Made by a program: the position numbers and the translations under genes. This document shows, piece after piece, positions 9,770 through 18,845 of a stretch of DNA of 64,000 bases. The DNA lies in assembly GCA_018267955.1 (NCBI GenBank), contig JAFDXL010000001.1, forward strand, positions 124,001 to 188,000. Direction: 5' to 3'. The first letter of the stretch is position 1; every line of letters starts with the position of its first letter. Source of the DNA: Bacteroidota bacterium (lineage in GTDB: Bacteria > Bacteroidota > Bacteroidia > Chitinophagales > Chitinophagaceae). Under the pieces are notes generated by a model. The model worked only from the letters and a program-made list of their open reading frames with translations. It did not search any database and had not been told where the DNA came from.

Positions 9770-11605
9770 TTATTTCTTAGGCGGTAACTTGCCGCGATCT
9801 GCCTGCATTTTCTGCATTTCTTCCAGCTTGGCCGCCCATTTAGACGGGGTAGCAGGCTTGTTCCTGTTTTCCTGCAGCTTGGCATGTATAGCCTTCTCGT
9901 TGATGATGTACTTCTGTATCACATACTGCTGTGCTATGCTGATCATGTTAGAACAGAAATAGTAAAAGGTAAGCGCCGCAGCCATTTTATTGAATACTCC
10001 AAACAGCATGAAAGGGAACACATAAGGCATCCATTTCATCATCGGGTTGTTAGGATCCTGCATGGTCATATTGCGGTTATACAATGCAAGGAACAGGCTG
10101 GATGCAGTCATCAGGATGGTAAACAAGCTGATGTGGTTACCGAATATGCTCGTGATCACCGGTATATTGCCCGACCAGCTGAATATGCTGTCGTAAGTAG
10201 AAAGGTCATTTGCCCACAGGAACTTTTGCTGGCGCAGCTCTATAGACGATGGGAAGAAATAATACATCGAGAATAGGATCGGCACCTGTAACAATGTAGG
10301 GATACAACCCGCTAATGGGTTTACACCTGCGCTGCGGTACAATTTCATCTGCTCCATACCAAATTTCTGCTGGTCATCGCCGTACTTGGCACGGAGTTCG
10401 TCCATTTCTGGTTTCAGCACACGCATCTTGGCGCTTGATAGGTAGCTCTTATAAGTAAAGAAGGATAACAGCAGGCGAATGAACAACGTCATCAGGATGA
10501 TGATGATACCATAGTTGCTGATAACACCGCTCAATACGTTGAACGTAGGGATGATGAGCCATTTGTTCACATACTTCACAAAAGACATCATACCATAGCC
10601 AAGGGGTACCATCTCGTCCAGTCCTATTTTATAAGACCTCAGTGTTTTGTAATGGTTTGGCCCTACATACCAGCGCAGGTTTGCAGATTGATCCGCTCCC
10701 AGCGGCAGCATCATGGTATTTTTCGCTACAGCTACAATATTCTTGTCATCTATTTTAGTGTTGCCGGTTACAGTAGCCTTGGTAAAGCTGCTGGAATCAC
10801 TGATAAGGGCGGTGCTAAAGTATTGCAGGCGGAAACCTACCCATTCTACAGGCTTATCCAGGTCTTCCTTCTGCTTTTTAATAAAGCTGAAATAATCATG
10901 GTCTTTATCGGCATAGCGATAATAAACCTGGCTGTTATTGCGCTCCATGGTTACTTCCTGCTCTGTATGCAGGGCGGTTATTTGCCAGTTGATTGGCAAA
11001 ACCGCTGTTGGCATACCATCCAGCTTTACATGGTAGCCAAGCATATAGCCTTCTGCCGGCAATTGGTAGCTAATGTGTACTAATTTGCCACCACCCATAT
11101 CAGCCGAAAAAGTAAGTACTTTATCTCCATTGGGGGCTGTACTTTCTGCAGATGTGTAAAACAGGTCTGCTGTGGAGGTAGTATTATTATTTACCGGCAG
11201 CAAAGCGCTCAGCTCATTACCCTTACCATTAAAGAAATATAAAGGGTTCTGATCGTGGGTTTTATAATCCTTCAGTAAAGCGCTTACCGGTTGTGCTCCT
11301 TTGGTAGAAAAGCTCAGGCTGATGTTGTTATTTTCCAGCTTAACGATTTGCTCAGTGCCATTGTATGCAGGTGGCATAGACCTGCGGATAGAATCATTTA
11401 CCAGGGAGTCTGCTGTAGATAATGAAACAGCAGCCGCGGTATTCTGTGCGGGTTGAATTTTGGAATGGGGATGCCTTTTTTCTGCAGCTATAGAGTCTAT
11501 TCTCTTTTGCGCCAGGTATTGGTTTTGCGAATAATTGTTATAACCAACGTAGGCAATTACCAATAAGATAAGCAGGCCGAAGCCAATGACGGTATTACGA
11601 TCCAT
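9770..11605 (-). CDS. yidC: Membrane protein insertase YidC
   Basis: YidC inserts and folds inner-membrane proteins, alone or with SecYEG. The 611-residue protein begins with a membrane anchor (MDRNTVIGFGLLILLVIAYVGY). A large periplasmic beta-sandwich domain (about residues 65-340) follows, then the conserved five-helix core. In the core GVNPLAGCIPTLLQVPILFSMY (near residue 435) and PFMLFGVFNKMAAALTFYYFCSN are diagnostic, and the hydrophilic-groove Arg in FIRLLLSFFTYKS is present. The C-terminus is Lys/Pro-rich (RNKPATPSKW, GKLPPKK), as expected for ribosome contact. It is monocistronic and divergent from the bactofilin gene. Confidence 0.96.
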   Translation of the reverse strand: MDRNTVIGFGLLILLVIAYVGYNNYSQNQYLAQKRIDSIAAEKRHPHSKIQPAQNTAAAVSLSTADSLVNDSIRRSMPPAYNGTEQIVKLENNNISLSFSTKGAQPVSALLKDYKTHDQNPLYFFNGKGNELSALLPVNNNTTSTADLFYTSAESTAPNGDKVLTFSADMGGGKLVHISYQLPAEGYMLGYHVKLDGMPTAVLPINWQITALHTEQEVTMERNNSQVYYRYADKDHDYFSFIKKQKEDLDKPVEWVGFRLQYFSTALISDSSSFTKATVTGNTKIDDKNIVAVAKNTMMLPLGADQSANLRWYVGPNHYKTLRSYKIGLDEMVPLGYGMMSFVKYVNKWLIIPTFNVLSGVISNYGIIIILMTLFIRLLLSFFTYKSYLSSAKMRVLKPEMDELRAKYGDDQQKFGMEQMKLYRSAGVNPLAGCIPTLLQVPILFSMYYFFPSSIELRQQKFLWANDLSTYDSIFSWSGNIPVITSIFGNHISLFTILMTASSLFLALYNRNMTMQDPNNPMMKWMPYVFPFMLFGVFNKMAAALTFYYFCSNMISIAQQYVIQKYIINEKAIHAKLQENRNKPATPSKWAAKLEEMQKMQADRGKLPPKK

Positions 11606-11815
11606 GAATGGGAAAAATCAGGGTGCAAAGGTAGCAAAATGCTTTACATAACCGCCCGGCCACTGGCATAATTGGTTATTATTATATATATTTATCATCC
11701 CTGATGCCCAAACCAATGCTATTGTAACAGTAATTTAACCTTTTCAGGGAAAGAGAAGATACTATTTTAGCGCCCGTTACCATGTACCATTGCTCATTTT
11801 CAAAAAAACTGAGAT

Positions 11816-12232
11816 ATGTTTACTAAAAACAAAACCAGGGATCTAAACAGTCATCCTGCTGCAAGCGTAAGCACTGTTGCCGCAGGTACTACGGTAAATG
11901 GTGATATCGAGTCAGACTCTGATATGCGTATCGACGGTAATATTATAGGGCATGTTTACTGCAAGGCAAAGGTGGTATTAGGCGAATCGGGCATCGTGCA
12001 GGGCGATCTGTATGCTCATAATGCCGATGTGTTCGGTACCGTAAACGGCAATGTATCCTGCAAGGATATGCTTTGCCTGAAGTCCAAATCTACCATAAAT
12101 GGCAATATAGAAACGGCACGCCTGCAGATAGATGCCAATGCGGTATTTAACGGACAATGCAAAATGACATCGGACCAAGCTCCGCAAATACTGGCTCCCA
12201 AAGCCACACAAATGGAATTACAGGAAAATTAA
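11816..12232 (+). CDS. Bactofilin (polymer-forming cytoskeletal protein)
   Basis: Bactofilins polymerise without nucleotide into membrane-associated filaments that localise cell-wall or surface factors. The 138-residue protein has the expected plan: a short polar N-terminus, then a right-handed beta-helix of repeated turns (TTVNGDIESDSDMRIDGNIIGHV, VVLGESGIVQGDL, VFGTVNGNVSC, STINGNIETARLQIDANAVFNG) and a short tail. It is followed after 4 bp by the methylmalonyl-CoA epimerase gene, so the two are likely on one transcript, though no functional link is known. Confidence 0.93.
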   Translation: MFTKNKTRDLNSHPAASVSTVAAGTTVNGDIESDSDMRIDGNIIGHVYCKAKVVLGESGIVQGDLYAHNADVFGTVNGNVSCKDMLCLKSKSTINGNIETARLQIDANAVFNGQCKMTSDQAPQILAPKATQMELQEN

Positions 12233-12236
12233 TGGA

Positions 12237-12638
12237 ATGTTGAAGATAGAACATCTGGGTATAGCTGTTAAAGAATTGACTACAGCCATACCTCTTTTTG
12301 AACAATTACTGAATACACCTTGCTACAAAACCGAGGAAGTAGCTTCTGAAAAAGTAAAGACCGCCTTTTTTATGACCGGCGAATCTAAAATAGAATTACT
12401 GGAAGCAAGCGATGAGAACAGCCCTATCAGTAAATTCATCAATAAAAAAGGAGAAGGCATTCACCACATAGCTTTTGAGGTAGAGAATATTGAAGCAGAG
12501 ATGAAGCGTCTTTCCGCCCTCGGCTTCGAACTAATAAACGAAGCCCCTAAAAAAGGGGCTGATAATAAGATGGTTTGCTTTCTGCACCCTAAAACCACAA
12601 ATGGGGTTTTAGTGGAGCTTTGCCAGGAAATTCGTTAG
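12237..12638 (+). CDS. mce: Methylmalonyl-CoA epimerase
   Basis: A 133-residue vicinal-oxygen-chelate protein that interconverts (R)- and (S)-methylmalonyl-CoA, linking propionyl-CoA and succinyl-CoA metabolism with the B12-dependent mutase. Metal ligands are visible: His in KIEHLGIAV at residue 6, HHIAFEV near residue 80 and the C-terminal Glu in LVELCQ. The segment ASDENSPISKFINKKGEGIHH is a family signature. It follows the bactofilin gene by 4 bp and overlaps the convergent membrane-protein gene by 4 bp. The mutase genes are not in the window. Confidence 0.95.
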   Translation: MLKIEHLGIAVKELTTAIPLFEQLLNTPCYKTEEVASEKVKTAFFMTGESKIELLEASDENSPISKFINKKGEGIHHIAFEVENIEAEMKRLSALGFELINEAPKKGADNKMVCFLHPKTTNGVLVELCQEIR

Positions 12639-13504
12639 CGTTCTTTAAAACGTATTGCCGGCAGTATAATTCCAGCGATCAATGCATAAAATATAAAGCC
12701 GATCACGCTTCCCGCAACGATCATTATTAGGGTTGATCTTTTCTTTTGTACGGAAACTATCGCATCATCAATGATCAGCAGGTTTTGGGGCATCCTTTGC
12801 TTACGCATCAATTCTTGTTTGCGCTTGTATAGCGTGTACGAGAACTCTATCAATGAGTTATCAGCTTGTTGTTCAGATGTTGTGGAATTATCGCTTGGCT
12901 TTGCCTGCGGTACAGGGAGCAGTTCAGCCGATCCCGACTTTTTGTAAACTGTATCAATGGTGCTGAGCTGCTTATTAATGTAATCCAGTTCTTCTTTGTT
13001 TTCCAGCATTTTCACCTCCATCCTTCTGGTCATAAAGTCATCGCCTGTTTCCAGGAAGTGAACAATTGCGTTTTGTAGCGGAATGATCTTAGAACTATCA
13101 TCTGTAACTATCTCTACCACGAAAGGTATATGATCTGTATTCAGGTCCTTGCTCAGGTCGTCACCCAGGATGTTTTTCCCGGTAACATTTTTCAGCGACC
13201 GGGCTGTTTTTTCATCGGTAGCCAGAATATTTTTCAATGTCTGTGTCTGTTCGTGTTGAACAAGCGTATTTAATTTTGCCAGCCTGTCGCCATAAATTTT
13301 TCGAAACAGCTCATCGTAAGCAACAGTAAAGTTTGCCTTATAAAGGTCAGAATCAGAATAGTTTTTAAGCAAAAGAGGTGTAATACCTAAAATCATGCAG
13401 ATAATGAACAAGCCTATATGTTGCCTGATGTTTAATAGTACATTGTGCAGAAACCTGATGAATTTATAATAGATGTTTCCTGACGCTTCGTTTTGCAAAC
13501 TCAT
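12635..13504 (-). CDS. Wzz-like membrane protein (polysaccharide chain-length/co-polymerase type)
   Basis: The 289-residue protein has an N-terminal membrane helix at about residues 28-48 (HIGLFIICMILGITPLLL), a long mostly helical extracytoplasmic part with coiled-coil character, and a C-terminal membrane helix at about 260-282. This two-helix layout is that of Wzz/PCP proteins that set polysaccharide chain length. The usual Pro-rich motif next to the second helix is not obvious, so the assignment comes from topology plus context. It sits beside a glycan cluster with glycosyltransferases. It has no tyrosine-kinase domain. It ends by overlapping the mce gene by 4 bp. Confidence 0.6.
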   Translation of the reverse strand: MSLQNEASGNIYYKFIRFLHNVLLNIRQHIGLFIICMILGITPLLLKNYSDSDLYKANFTVAYDELFRKIYGDRLAKLNTLVQHEQTQTLKNILATDEKTARSLKNVTGKNILGDDLSKDLNTDHIPFVVEIVTDDSSKIIPLQNAIVHFLETGDDFMTRRMEVKMLENKEELDYINKQLSTIDTVYKKSGSAELLPVPQAKPSDNSTTSEQQADNSLIEFSYTLYKRKQELMRKQRMPQNLLIIDDAIVSVQKKRSTLIMIVAGSVIGFIFYALIAGIILPAIRFKER

Positions 13505-13738
13505 GTTTTGTATTTAGTCGGTAAAAATAAAAGGTATTTAAAGAATGTTCAAAATTCATTTAATATTATAAATACATTAAAAACTAAGATAATTGATAGC
13601 AGCATGACAAAGAATGGCATAATATTCGCTATTTTTATTTCCAATACTATATACCTAACGTATTTGCCTGTTTGCTCCTTTGTGTCTGCTTTATGAAGCT
13701 TTATCCCGGTTTCGGGGCTATGAGCTAAACAAAGATTT

Positions 13739-14668
13739 ATGAGAGTTTTACAAAATGATGAAGTAGTAAGTACGATCAGGGCTACGCTGCAGTATTTCCA
13801 TATTTTCAAACATCCGCTTTACCTCGAGGAGATTCATCGGTTTTCGCCAATGGATATTCCCCTCAACGAATTGTATCATACCCTGCGCGAAATGATAATT
13901 ACCGGGGCGATCTATGAGTATGACAACTTCTACATGTTAGAAGACAATAAAGAATTGGTGAACAGAAGGCTGGAGGGTAAACAAAGAGCAGATGCCTTAA
14001 TGGATGAAGCTTATCGCTCCGCATCCAGGATTGCCGGGTTTCCCTTTGTAGAGTCAGTTTGCATTTCAGGCTCACTATCCAAAGGTTATGCCAATGAAAA
14101 ATCTGATATAGACCTTTTTATCATTACAAAAAAGAACAGGTTGTGGATATGCCGCACCATATTACATCTCTTTAAAAAGATGACCTTTTTGTGGAATGCA
14201 CAGCATTCTTTCTGTATGAATTATTTCATTGATGAGTCTAAACTATGTATCGAAGAGCAAAACCGCTTCACAGCTACCGAACTGGCTACTTTGATTCCGG
14301 CATATAATTCTTTTGTGTACAGGCGCCTCATTGATGAAAACCGCGCCTGGCTCGTGAATATGTTCCCTAATATCAACTGGAATAGCGGAACTCTGATAAC
14401 TAAAAAGGAACCGAAAACATTCCGCAGGATATGGGAACAGGGAATTAACCTGATATTCCCGAAACAGATAAATCTGCTATTGATGAACGTAACGAATAAA
14501 TGGTGGCGGTTTAAATGGCAAAGGAAAGGATACCCCATGCAGGATTATGACCTGGCAATGAAAACAAAATGGTACGTTTCTAAAAACCATCCGCTCAACT
14601 ATCAAAAAAAGGTGCTGAAACAGTTGAAAGAACAGAATCATCCGCACCTTGCTACTGCTTTAGGTTAG
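13739..14668 (+). CDS. Nucleotidyltransferase-superfamily protein of the glycan cluster
   Basis: Residues about 95-130 contain GSLSKGYANEKSDIDLFII, the DNA-polymerase-beta-superfamily nucleotidyltransferase motif (GS followed by SDIDL) with both metal-binding aspartates. The N-terminal 90 residues look like a winged-helix module (FHIFKHPLYLEEIHRFS, LYHTLREMIITGAIYEYDNFYML). The C-terminal half is helical, basic and unassigned. Similar proteins occur next to surface-polysaccharide genes in Bacteroidota, but the substrate is unknown. It runs opposite to the minus-strand cluster and converges on it 3 bp from the methyltransferase stop. Start at ATG 13739. Confidence 0.7.
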   Translation: MRVLQNDEVVSTIRATLQYFHIFKHPLYLEEIHRFSPMDIPLNELYHTLREMIITGAIYEYDNFYMLEDNKELVNRRLEGKQRADALMDEAYRSASRIAGFPFVESVCISGSLSKGYANEKSDIDLFIITKKNRLWICRTILHLFKKMTFLWNAQHSFCMNYFIDESKLCIEEQNRFTATELATLIPAYNSFVYRRLIDENRAWLVNMFPNINWNSGTLITKKEPKTFRRIWEQGINLIFPKQINLLLMNVTNKWWRFKWQRKGYPMQDYDLAMKTKWYVSKNHPLNYQKKVLKQLKEQNHPHLATALG

Positions 14669-14671
14669 TCT

Positions 14672-15385
14672 TTATTGTTTTATAGTTTTCCACCATTGTA
14701 ATGGGGTGGCCTTACTAAACAAACCGGGGTGTACTTTCGTATACCCCGCTTTTTTAAGCGAATGCAAGGAATGATGATGGTAATAGCCGGCCATTTCCGG
14801 AAAGCCTAGTGAAGTATAGTATTCCTTGCTGCGCAAAGCGGCTTCCGTTACTTCCCCATCACTGTAAAATATAGAATCCAGCAGGTGTATCTCGCCTCCT
14901 GGTGATAATAATGGTAGTAATTTCTCAGTAAGGCTGGCAATATCTGGAAAATACTGGCAGCTGGCGCCAAAGATGATAAGATCGAATGGCGCGCCGGGAA
15001 TACTATCCGTTAACACATTTGCATACAGCCATTTTAATTTTTCATCAGTGCCAAACACATGTTCTGCCTGTTGTAGCTCTTCCATGTTCAGATCTGTACC
15101 CGTTACATCAAACCCTGCTTCGTAAAGCAAATGGGTCATCCATCCATTACCACAGCCCACATCCAGTATTTTTATACTTGACTGTTTTCTTTTCTTAAGA
15201 TATGCAAGGAATCGCTCCATATTCTTCGCACGAAGCTGCCATTCATTATAATACGGGTTCGAGCTATCTGCATAAGGCAGCTGTTTCAAAGTTTCGTCAG
15301 AGATGATCCTGCCTTCCTTATTGCGTACATTGTAGTACAGTCTTTCTTTCTCCTCGTACAACTTAGGATCTGCTATTATCTGCAT
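14672..15385 (-). CDS. SAM-dependent methyltransferase (class I)
   Basis: A Rossmann-fold methyltransferase: motif I ILDVGCGNGWMTHLL near residue 75, an acidic residue ending beta-2 in FDVTGTDLNMEEL, and motif IV LIIFGASCQYF. The start is set at ATG 15385 (MQIIADPKLYEEKERLYYN), which overlaps the glycosyltransferase gene upstream by 23 bp. A longer frame from 15427 adds an unlikely hydrophobic stretch. It is the last gene of the minus-strand glycan-type operon, so a sugar, lipid carrier or amine of a surface glycan is a plausible target. The acceptor cannot be read from the sequence. Confidence 0.8.
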   Translation of the reverse strand: MQIIADPKLYEEKERLYYNVRNKEGRIISDETLKQLPYADSSNPYYNEWQLRAKNMERFLAYLKKRKQSSIKILDVGCGNGWMTHLLYEAGFDVTGTDLNMEELQQAEHVFGTDEKLKWLYANVLTDSIPGAPFDLIIFGASCQYFPDIASLTEKLLPLLSPGGEIHLLDSIFYSDGEVTEAALRSKEYYTSLGFPEMAGYYHHHSLHSLKKAGYTKVHPGLFSKATPLQWWKTIKQ

Positions 15386-16448
15386 GAGATAGTTTTGAAG
15401 TAAGAATATGATGCACTTGTTCTGCACGATCGTCCATATCGGATACTAATACCCGTTTATGAATGATAGTTTTTGATAAAAGCATTTTGCATTGCTGCAG
15501 CATGTCTTCCATGTCTTTGCACAAAATAAAATTCTCTGTTTCTCTGCTGGCGATTGGCAAAAAAGAAAGTACATAACAGCCGGAATACAACGCCTCTAAT
15601 ATCACTGTACTGTGCCCTTCATATTCAGAAGTATGCACTAAAATCTTCGCCCGGTTCATCAGCTTCAATACCGCTTCATGATTAATCCCACCGGTTAGGG
15701 TAAGGTTATCATCAAGCCCTGCTTCCTTTGTTTGACGGGTTAATTCTCCCTGCAATATCCCTTCACCTGCAACAAAGGCTTTTATGTTGCTGTTGGTCTC
15801 TTTTATTTTTTGCACCAACTCAATAAACAAATGTTGTCGCTTCAATGGTATCAACGAACCTACAGACAGCAGATCAATGTCCCGGTTATCAAAATTTAAT
15901 GCAGGGAAAATGTTTTTATTGATGCCATTGTAAATAATATGGCCGGCTTTGAAACCATGCGCCTTTTTAAATACCTCGTTTTGGTAGTCAGAGATAGCTG
16001 CAAGGTGCTCAGGTGCAGGATGTACATAGCGCACATATTTATTCCCCGCTTTGGCATCTTGTCCATGCATCCATATAAGTATAGGTGCATGGATAGATCT
16101 TGAAATATACTTTGCTGCCAATGCCGCGTCTGTTAGCCAAAACACCATCACGGCATCAATTTTATTTGCACGGTTAACAGACAATCCCTTTCTTATGGCT
16201 CTTAAGATGGTCCCTCCCCTTTGTATACCATTTTTATTCTGGCCACGGAGTGAGTATACTTCAATGCCATTCCAGCAATAGTGTTTCTGATCAAAAGGAT
16301 AATGCAGGGATAGTATAGTAAAAGTAATTTCGGGATGAAGCCTTTTATAGCATAAAATAAATTGCTGCACCGCAGGCAGGCAGGATGTATCGTCCTTATC
16401 TTTTGGGAAGCCCGGGGTAACAATAAGTAAATGCTTTAATGCACGCAT
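15363..16448 (-). CDS. Glycosyltransferase family 4
   Basis: A GT-B fold glycosyltransferase of 361 residues. The N-terminal domain opens with HLLIVTPGFPKDKD. The C-terminal domain has DIDLLSVGSLIPLKRQHLFIELV near residue 185, VAGEGILQGEL, and HTSEYEGHSTVILEALYSGC near 280, in which E-G-H-S-T-V-I-L-E is the GT4 nucleotide-sugar-binding motif. It probably transfers a hexose to a lipid-linked or surface glycan. It lies between two methyltransferase genes, overlapping one and 4 bp from the other, which marks an operon. Confidence 0.9.
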   Translation of the reverse strand: MRALKHLLIVTPGFPKDKDDTSCLPAVQQFILCYKRLHPEITFTILSLHYPFDQKHYCWNGIEVYSLRGQNKNGIQRGGTILRAIRKGLSVNRANKIDAVMVFWLTDAALAAKYISRSIHAPILIWMHGQDAKAGNKYVRYVHPAPEHLAAISDYQNEVFKKAHGFKAGHIIYNGINKNIFPALNFDNRDIDLLSVGSLIPLKRQHLFIELVQKIKETNSNIKAFVAGEGILQGELTRQTKEAGLDDNLTLTGGINHEAVLKLMNRAKILVHTSEYEGHSTVILEALYSGCYVLSFLPIASRETENFILCKDMEDMLQQCKMLLSKTIIHKRVLVSDMDDRAEQVHHILTSKLSHADNSRS

Positions 16449-16452
16449 GCAA

Positions 16453-17256
16453 TTACAGTTTTTGCATGGTGATCATGTAATGGTCGGCCCAGCCATTGAA
16501 TGGGCGCATAGTCCAGATGCTGTTCTCAATTTTTTCCAGCCTTCTGAATAGTTCCGGACGCTTTTCCATAAAGCCCTCAATATATGGCGGAGGCACTACG
16601 ATAGAAAGCCCTTTTAAGGAAGACAGGCTGAACTTACCTTTAAGATGCCTGGTAATAAAAGAAGGGGCGTAATAATAACATTGAAAATGAACACCTTCCA
16701 GGTGAGCAGAAGTTCCTTTATTGCCAAAGCGCCTGAATGCTGTTTTAAAATAACCTTTGAACAGCGTTAGTATTTCCCATGGACAAACTTTGGGCATGAT
16801 GACGAGCGTAAAATATCCCCCGGGTTTTAGCAAACGGGTAATATCGTCCAATACCTTATCCAGTTTATCGGTGCAGTTCAGCCCGCCAAAGTTGGAGAAC
16901 ACATAATCAAATTGCCCTTCGATCTGTTCCAGGTTATTGAAAGAGCATTTTTTAGTAGTGATGTATTGCTGTAGTTGCAAGGTGTCTACTTTAGCATCCA
17001 AAGCCGCCAGCATGCCACCGGCATTATCTGTGGCGGTAACATGATGGCCTCGTTTTGCAAAGAAAATAGAATCAATGCCCGTTCCGCAATTCAGCTCCAG
17101 GATAGATGAAGAAGGCTTTATATAATGCAATACTTCTTTGCGCACTCTTTCACGCATCCAGCCAATAATGCTGTTAGCATCATCAATAGCATCAAAAACT
17201 GTTGATTGCCTTGAAAATGCTTCACTGACATTTATTTCCTGCCTTCCGTCCGTCAT
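16453..17256 (-). CDS. SAM-dependent methyltransferase (class I)
   Basis: A 267-residue methyltransferase with motif I ILELNCGTGIDSIFFAKRG near residue 55, beta-2 VTATDNAGGML and motif IV FDYVFSNFGGLNC. LLKPGGYFTLVIMPKVCPWE is the usual post-motif region. The C-terminal third is an acceptor-binding extension. It is 4 bp from the GT4 gene and about 15 bp from the radical SAM gene. No small-molecule target can be inferred beyond its presence in the glycan-type cluster. Confidence 0.82.
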   Translation of the reverse strand: MTDGRQEINVSEAFSRQSTVFDAIDDANSIIGWMRERVRKEVLHYIKPSSSILELNCGTGIDSIFFAKRGHHVTATDNAGGMLAALDAKVDTLQLQQYITTKKCSFNNLEQIEGQFDYVFSNFGGLNCTDKLDKVLDDITRLLKPGGYFTLVIMPKVCPWEILTLFKGYFKTAFRRFGNKGTSAHLEGVHFQCYYYAPSFITRHLKGKFSLSSLKGLSIVVPPPYIEGFMEKRPELFRRLEKIENSIWTMRPFNGWADHYMITMQKL

Positions 17257-17271
17257 AACTACAAAGTAATA

Positions 17272-18720
17272 TTAGTAAAGCTTCTGCAAAAGTCTTTTTT
17301 GCTGCAGTTCCTTTAATGAATAATAAGGGAACTTCATGGCTGTAAATAAATTCTTCATTCGCAATGAATCTTTGCTGAATATTTTTTTAAGCCTGTCGGC
17401 TGCGGAAGCCTTTTTATAAAATGCATGTACGTACCTGTGCAATTGCTTGTAAAATTCAGGCTTGTAGGTGTTGCTGAACATCAGTGCCAGTTCGTCGCTG
17501 TCTGTCCAGTTGGTTTTGGTTTTTAGCTGTTCCTTTACTTTCTCGTAAAAGCCGGTACCGGGGAGCGGATACGATACAGAGATACCAAGATCCGCCGGCA
17601 GCAATCGCTTCACCATATCCAGTGTCATCTGTATATCTTCTTTGGTTTCGCCCAGGTAGCCGAATTGTAAAAAGAACGCAGGCTTAATGCCATGCAATTT
17701 CAACAAGCGGGTGGCCTCCCCTATCTGTTCAACCGTAGTGCCTTTGTCCATCGCGTCCAGTATTCGTTGCGAACCACTCTCTGCACCCATCCATACTACT
17801 TCACACCCGGCATCGGCCAGGTATTGTATCTGTTCATCTTTTAATAACAGATCAGCACGTGATTGTATCTTAAACCTGAATTTTAGTCCCTCTTCATTCA
17901 CCAGTTCTGCAAAGTGTTTTACCCATCCCGGCTTCAATCCAAAGATGTCGTCACAAAACCAGATATGGTCAAAATGATAACGTTCTTTCAGCATCTTCAA
18001 CTCAACCACTACATGCTCTGGCGTCCTTGCATTATACCTGTTGCCGTAGATAGGCTTGGCGCACCAGTTGCATTTAAACGGGCAACCACGTGTGGTGCCC
18101 ACATTCATAGAAAAATAGCCGGTGCTTTGCATCCATGCATTTCTGTAGTCTGCAACATTTACAAGGTCCCATGCAGGTAGCGGTAAGCTATCCAGGTTAT
18201 TCATTACCGGTCTTGCCCCGGTACGGTGTATATTCCCATCTTGTTGATAAGCCAGTCCTTTCACACCTTCCACATCCGTCTCTTTATTCCCAAATTTCGC
18301 CAGTAACTCCAGCAGGGTCTGCTCTGCTTCACCTATTATTATATAGTCTGCCTTATTTTCCAGGTATTCGCCTGCATGGTCTGTAGAGTCAGAAGAAGAT
18401 ACGACTACCTTGCATCCGGCTTCCTTGGCCATCCGGCTCATCTTAAATGCAGCCTCGCGCATATTGGTAAGGCACATTTTGGTCAGGTAGTTAAAGCCGT
18501 CATCATAGATCACCAGCACATCCGGCTTTACAGATTGCAATACAGGGGCAAGTGTTTCGGGCCCTTCGGAAAACATCACATCATGCAGAAATACCTCGTA
18601 CCCGTTCTGGCGCAATACTGCGGCAGCGTATATAGTGCCCAATGGGGCATAAGGCTGCATCGTACGCCATTGCTTGGGGTCATAACGCAAGAAATAGGAG
18701 TGTGTGAATAATACGCGCAT
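17272..18720 (-). CDS. B12-binding radical SAM protein
   Basis: The 482-residue protein has an N-terminal cobalamin-binding-like Rossmann domain (QPYAPLGTIYAAAVLRQNGYEV, VLVIYDDGFN, CKVVVSSSDS). The radical SAM domain follows, whose cluster motif is CPFKCNWC (C-x3-C-x2-C) near residue 215. Glycine-rich and SAM-binding elements follow (GAESGSQRILDAMDKG). This architecture is shared by methylases such as the BchE/P-methylase-type class. The helical C-terminus (about 420-482) is basic. The product is unknown, but the neighbours (two methyltransferases, three glycosyltransferases) suggest modification of an envelope glycan or lipid. Confidence 0.88.
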   Translation of the reverse strand: MRVLFTHSYFLRYDPKQWRTMQPYAPLGTIYAAAVLRQNGYEVFLHDVMFSEGPETLAPVLQSVKPDVLVIYDDGFNYLTKMCLTNMREAAFKMSRMAKEAGCKVVVSSSDSTDHAGEYLENKADYIIIGEAEQTLLELLAKFGNKETDVEGVKGLAYQQDGNIHRTGARPVMNNLDSLPLPAWDLVNVADYRNAWMQSTGYFSMNVGTTRGCPFKCNWCAKPIYGNRYNARTPEHVVVELKMLKERYHFDHIWFCDDIFGLKPGWVKHFAELVNEEGLKFRFKIQSRADLLLKDEQIQYLADAGCEVVWMGAESGSQRILDAMDKGTTVEQIGEATRLLKLHGIKPAFFLQFGYLGETKEDIQMTLDMVKRLLPADLGISVSYPLPGTGFYEKVKEQLKTKTNWTDSDELALMFSNTYKPEFYKQLHRYVHAFYKKASAADRLKKIFSKDSLRMKNLFTAMKFPYYSLKELQQKRLLQKLY

Positions 18721-18845
18721 CTGGCTAATTCCTTTCTTCTTTTAATTGGATACCTATAAAATTACAATTTTAGCCCGGCGTATAAGCCGGGTTGCGATTA
18801 TAGGGTTATTAATAGCCGATGAATCAGGAAATAGGGCAGATGAAC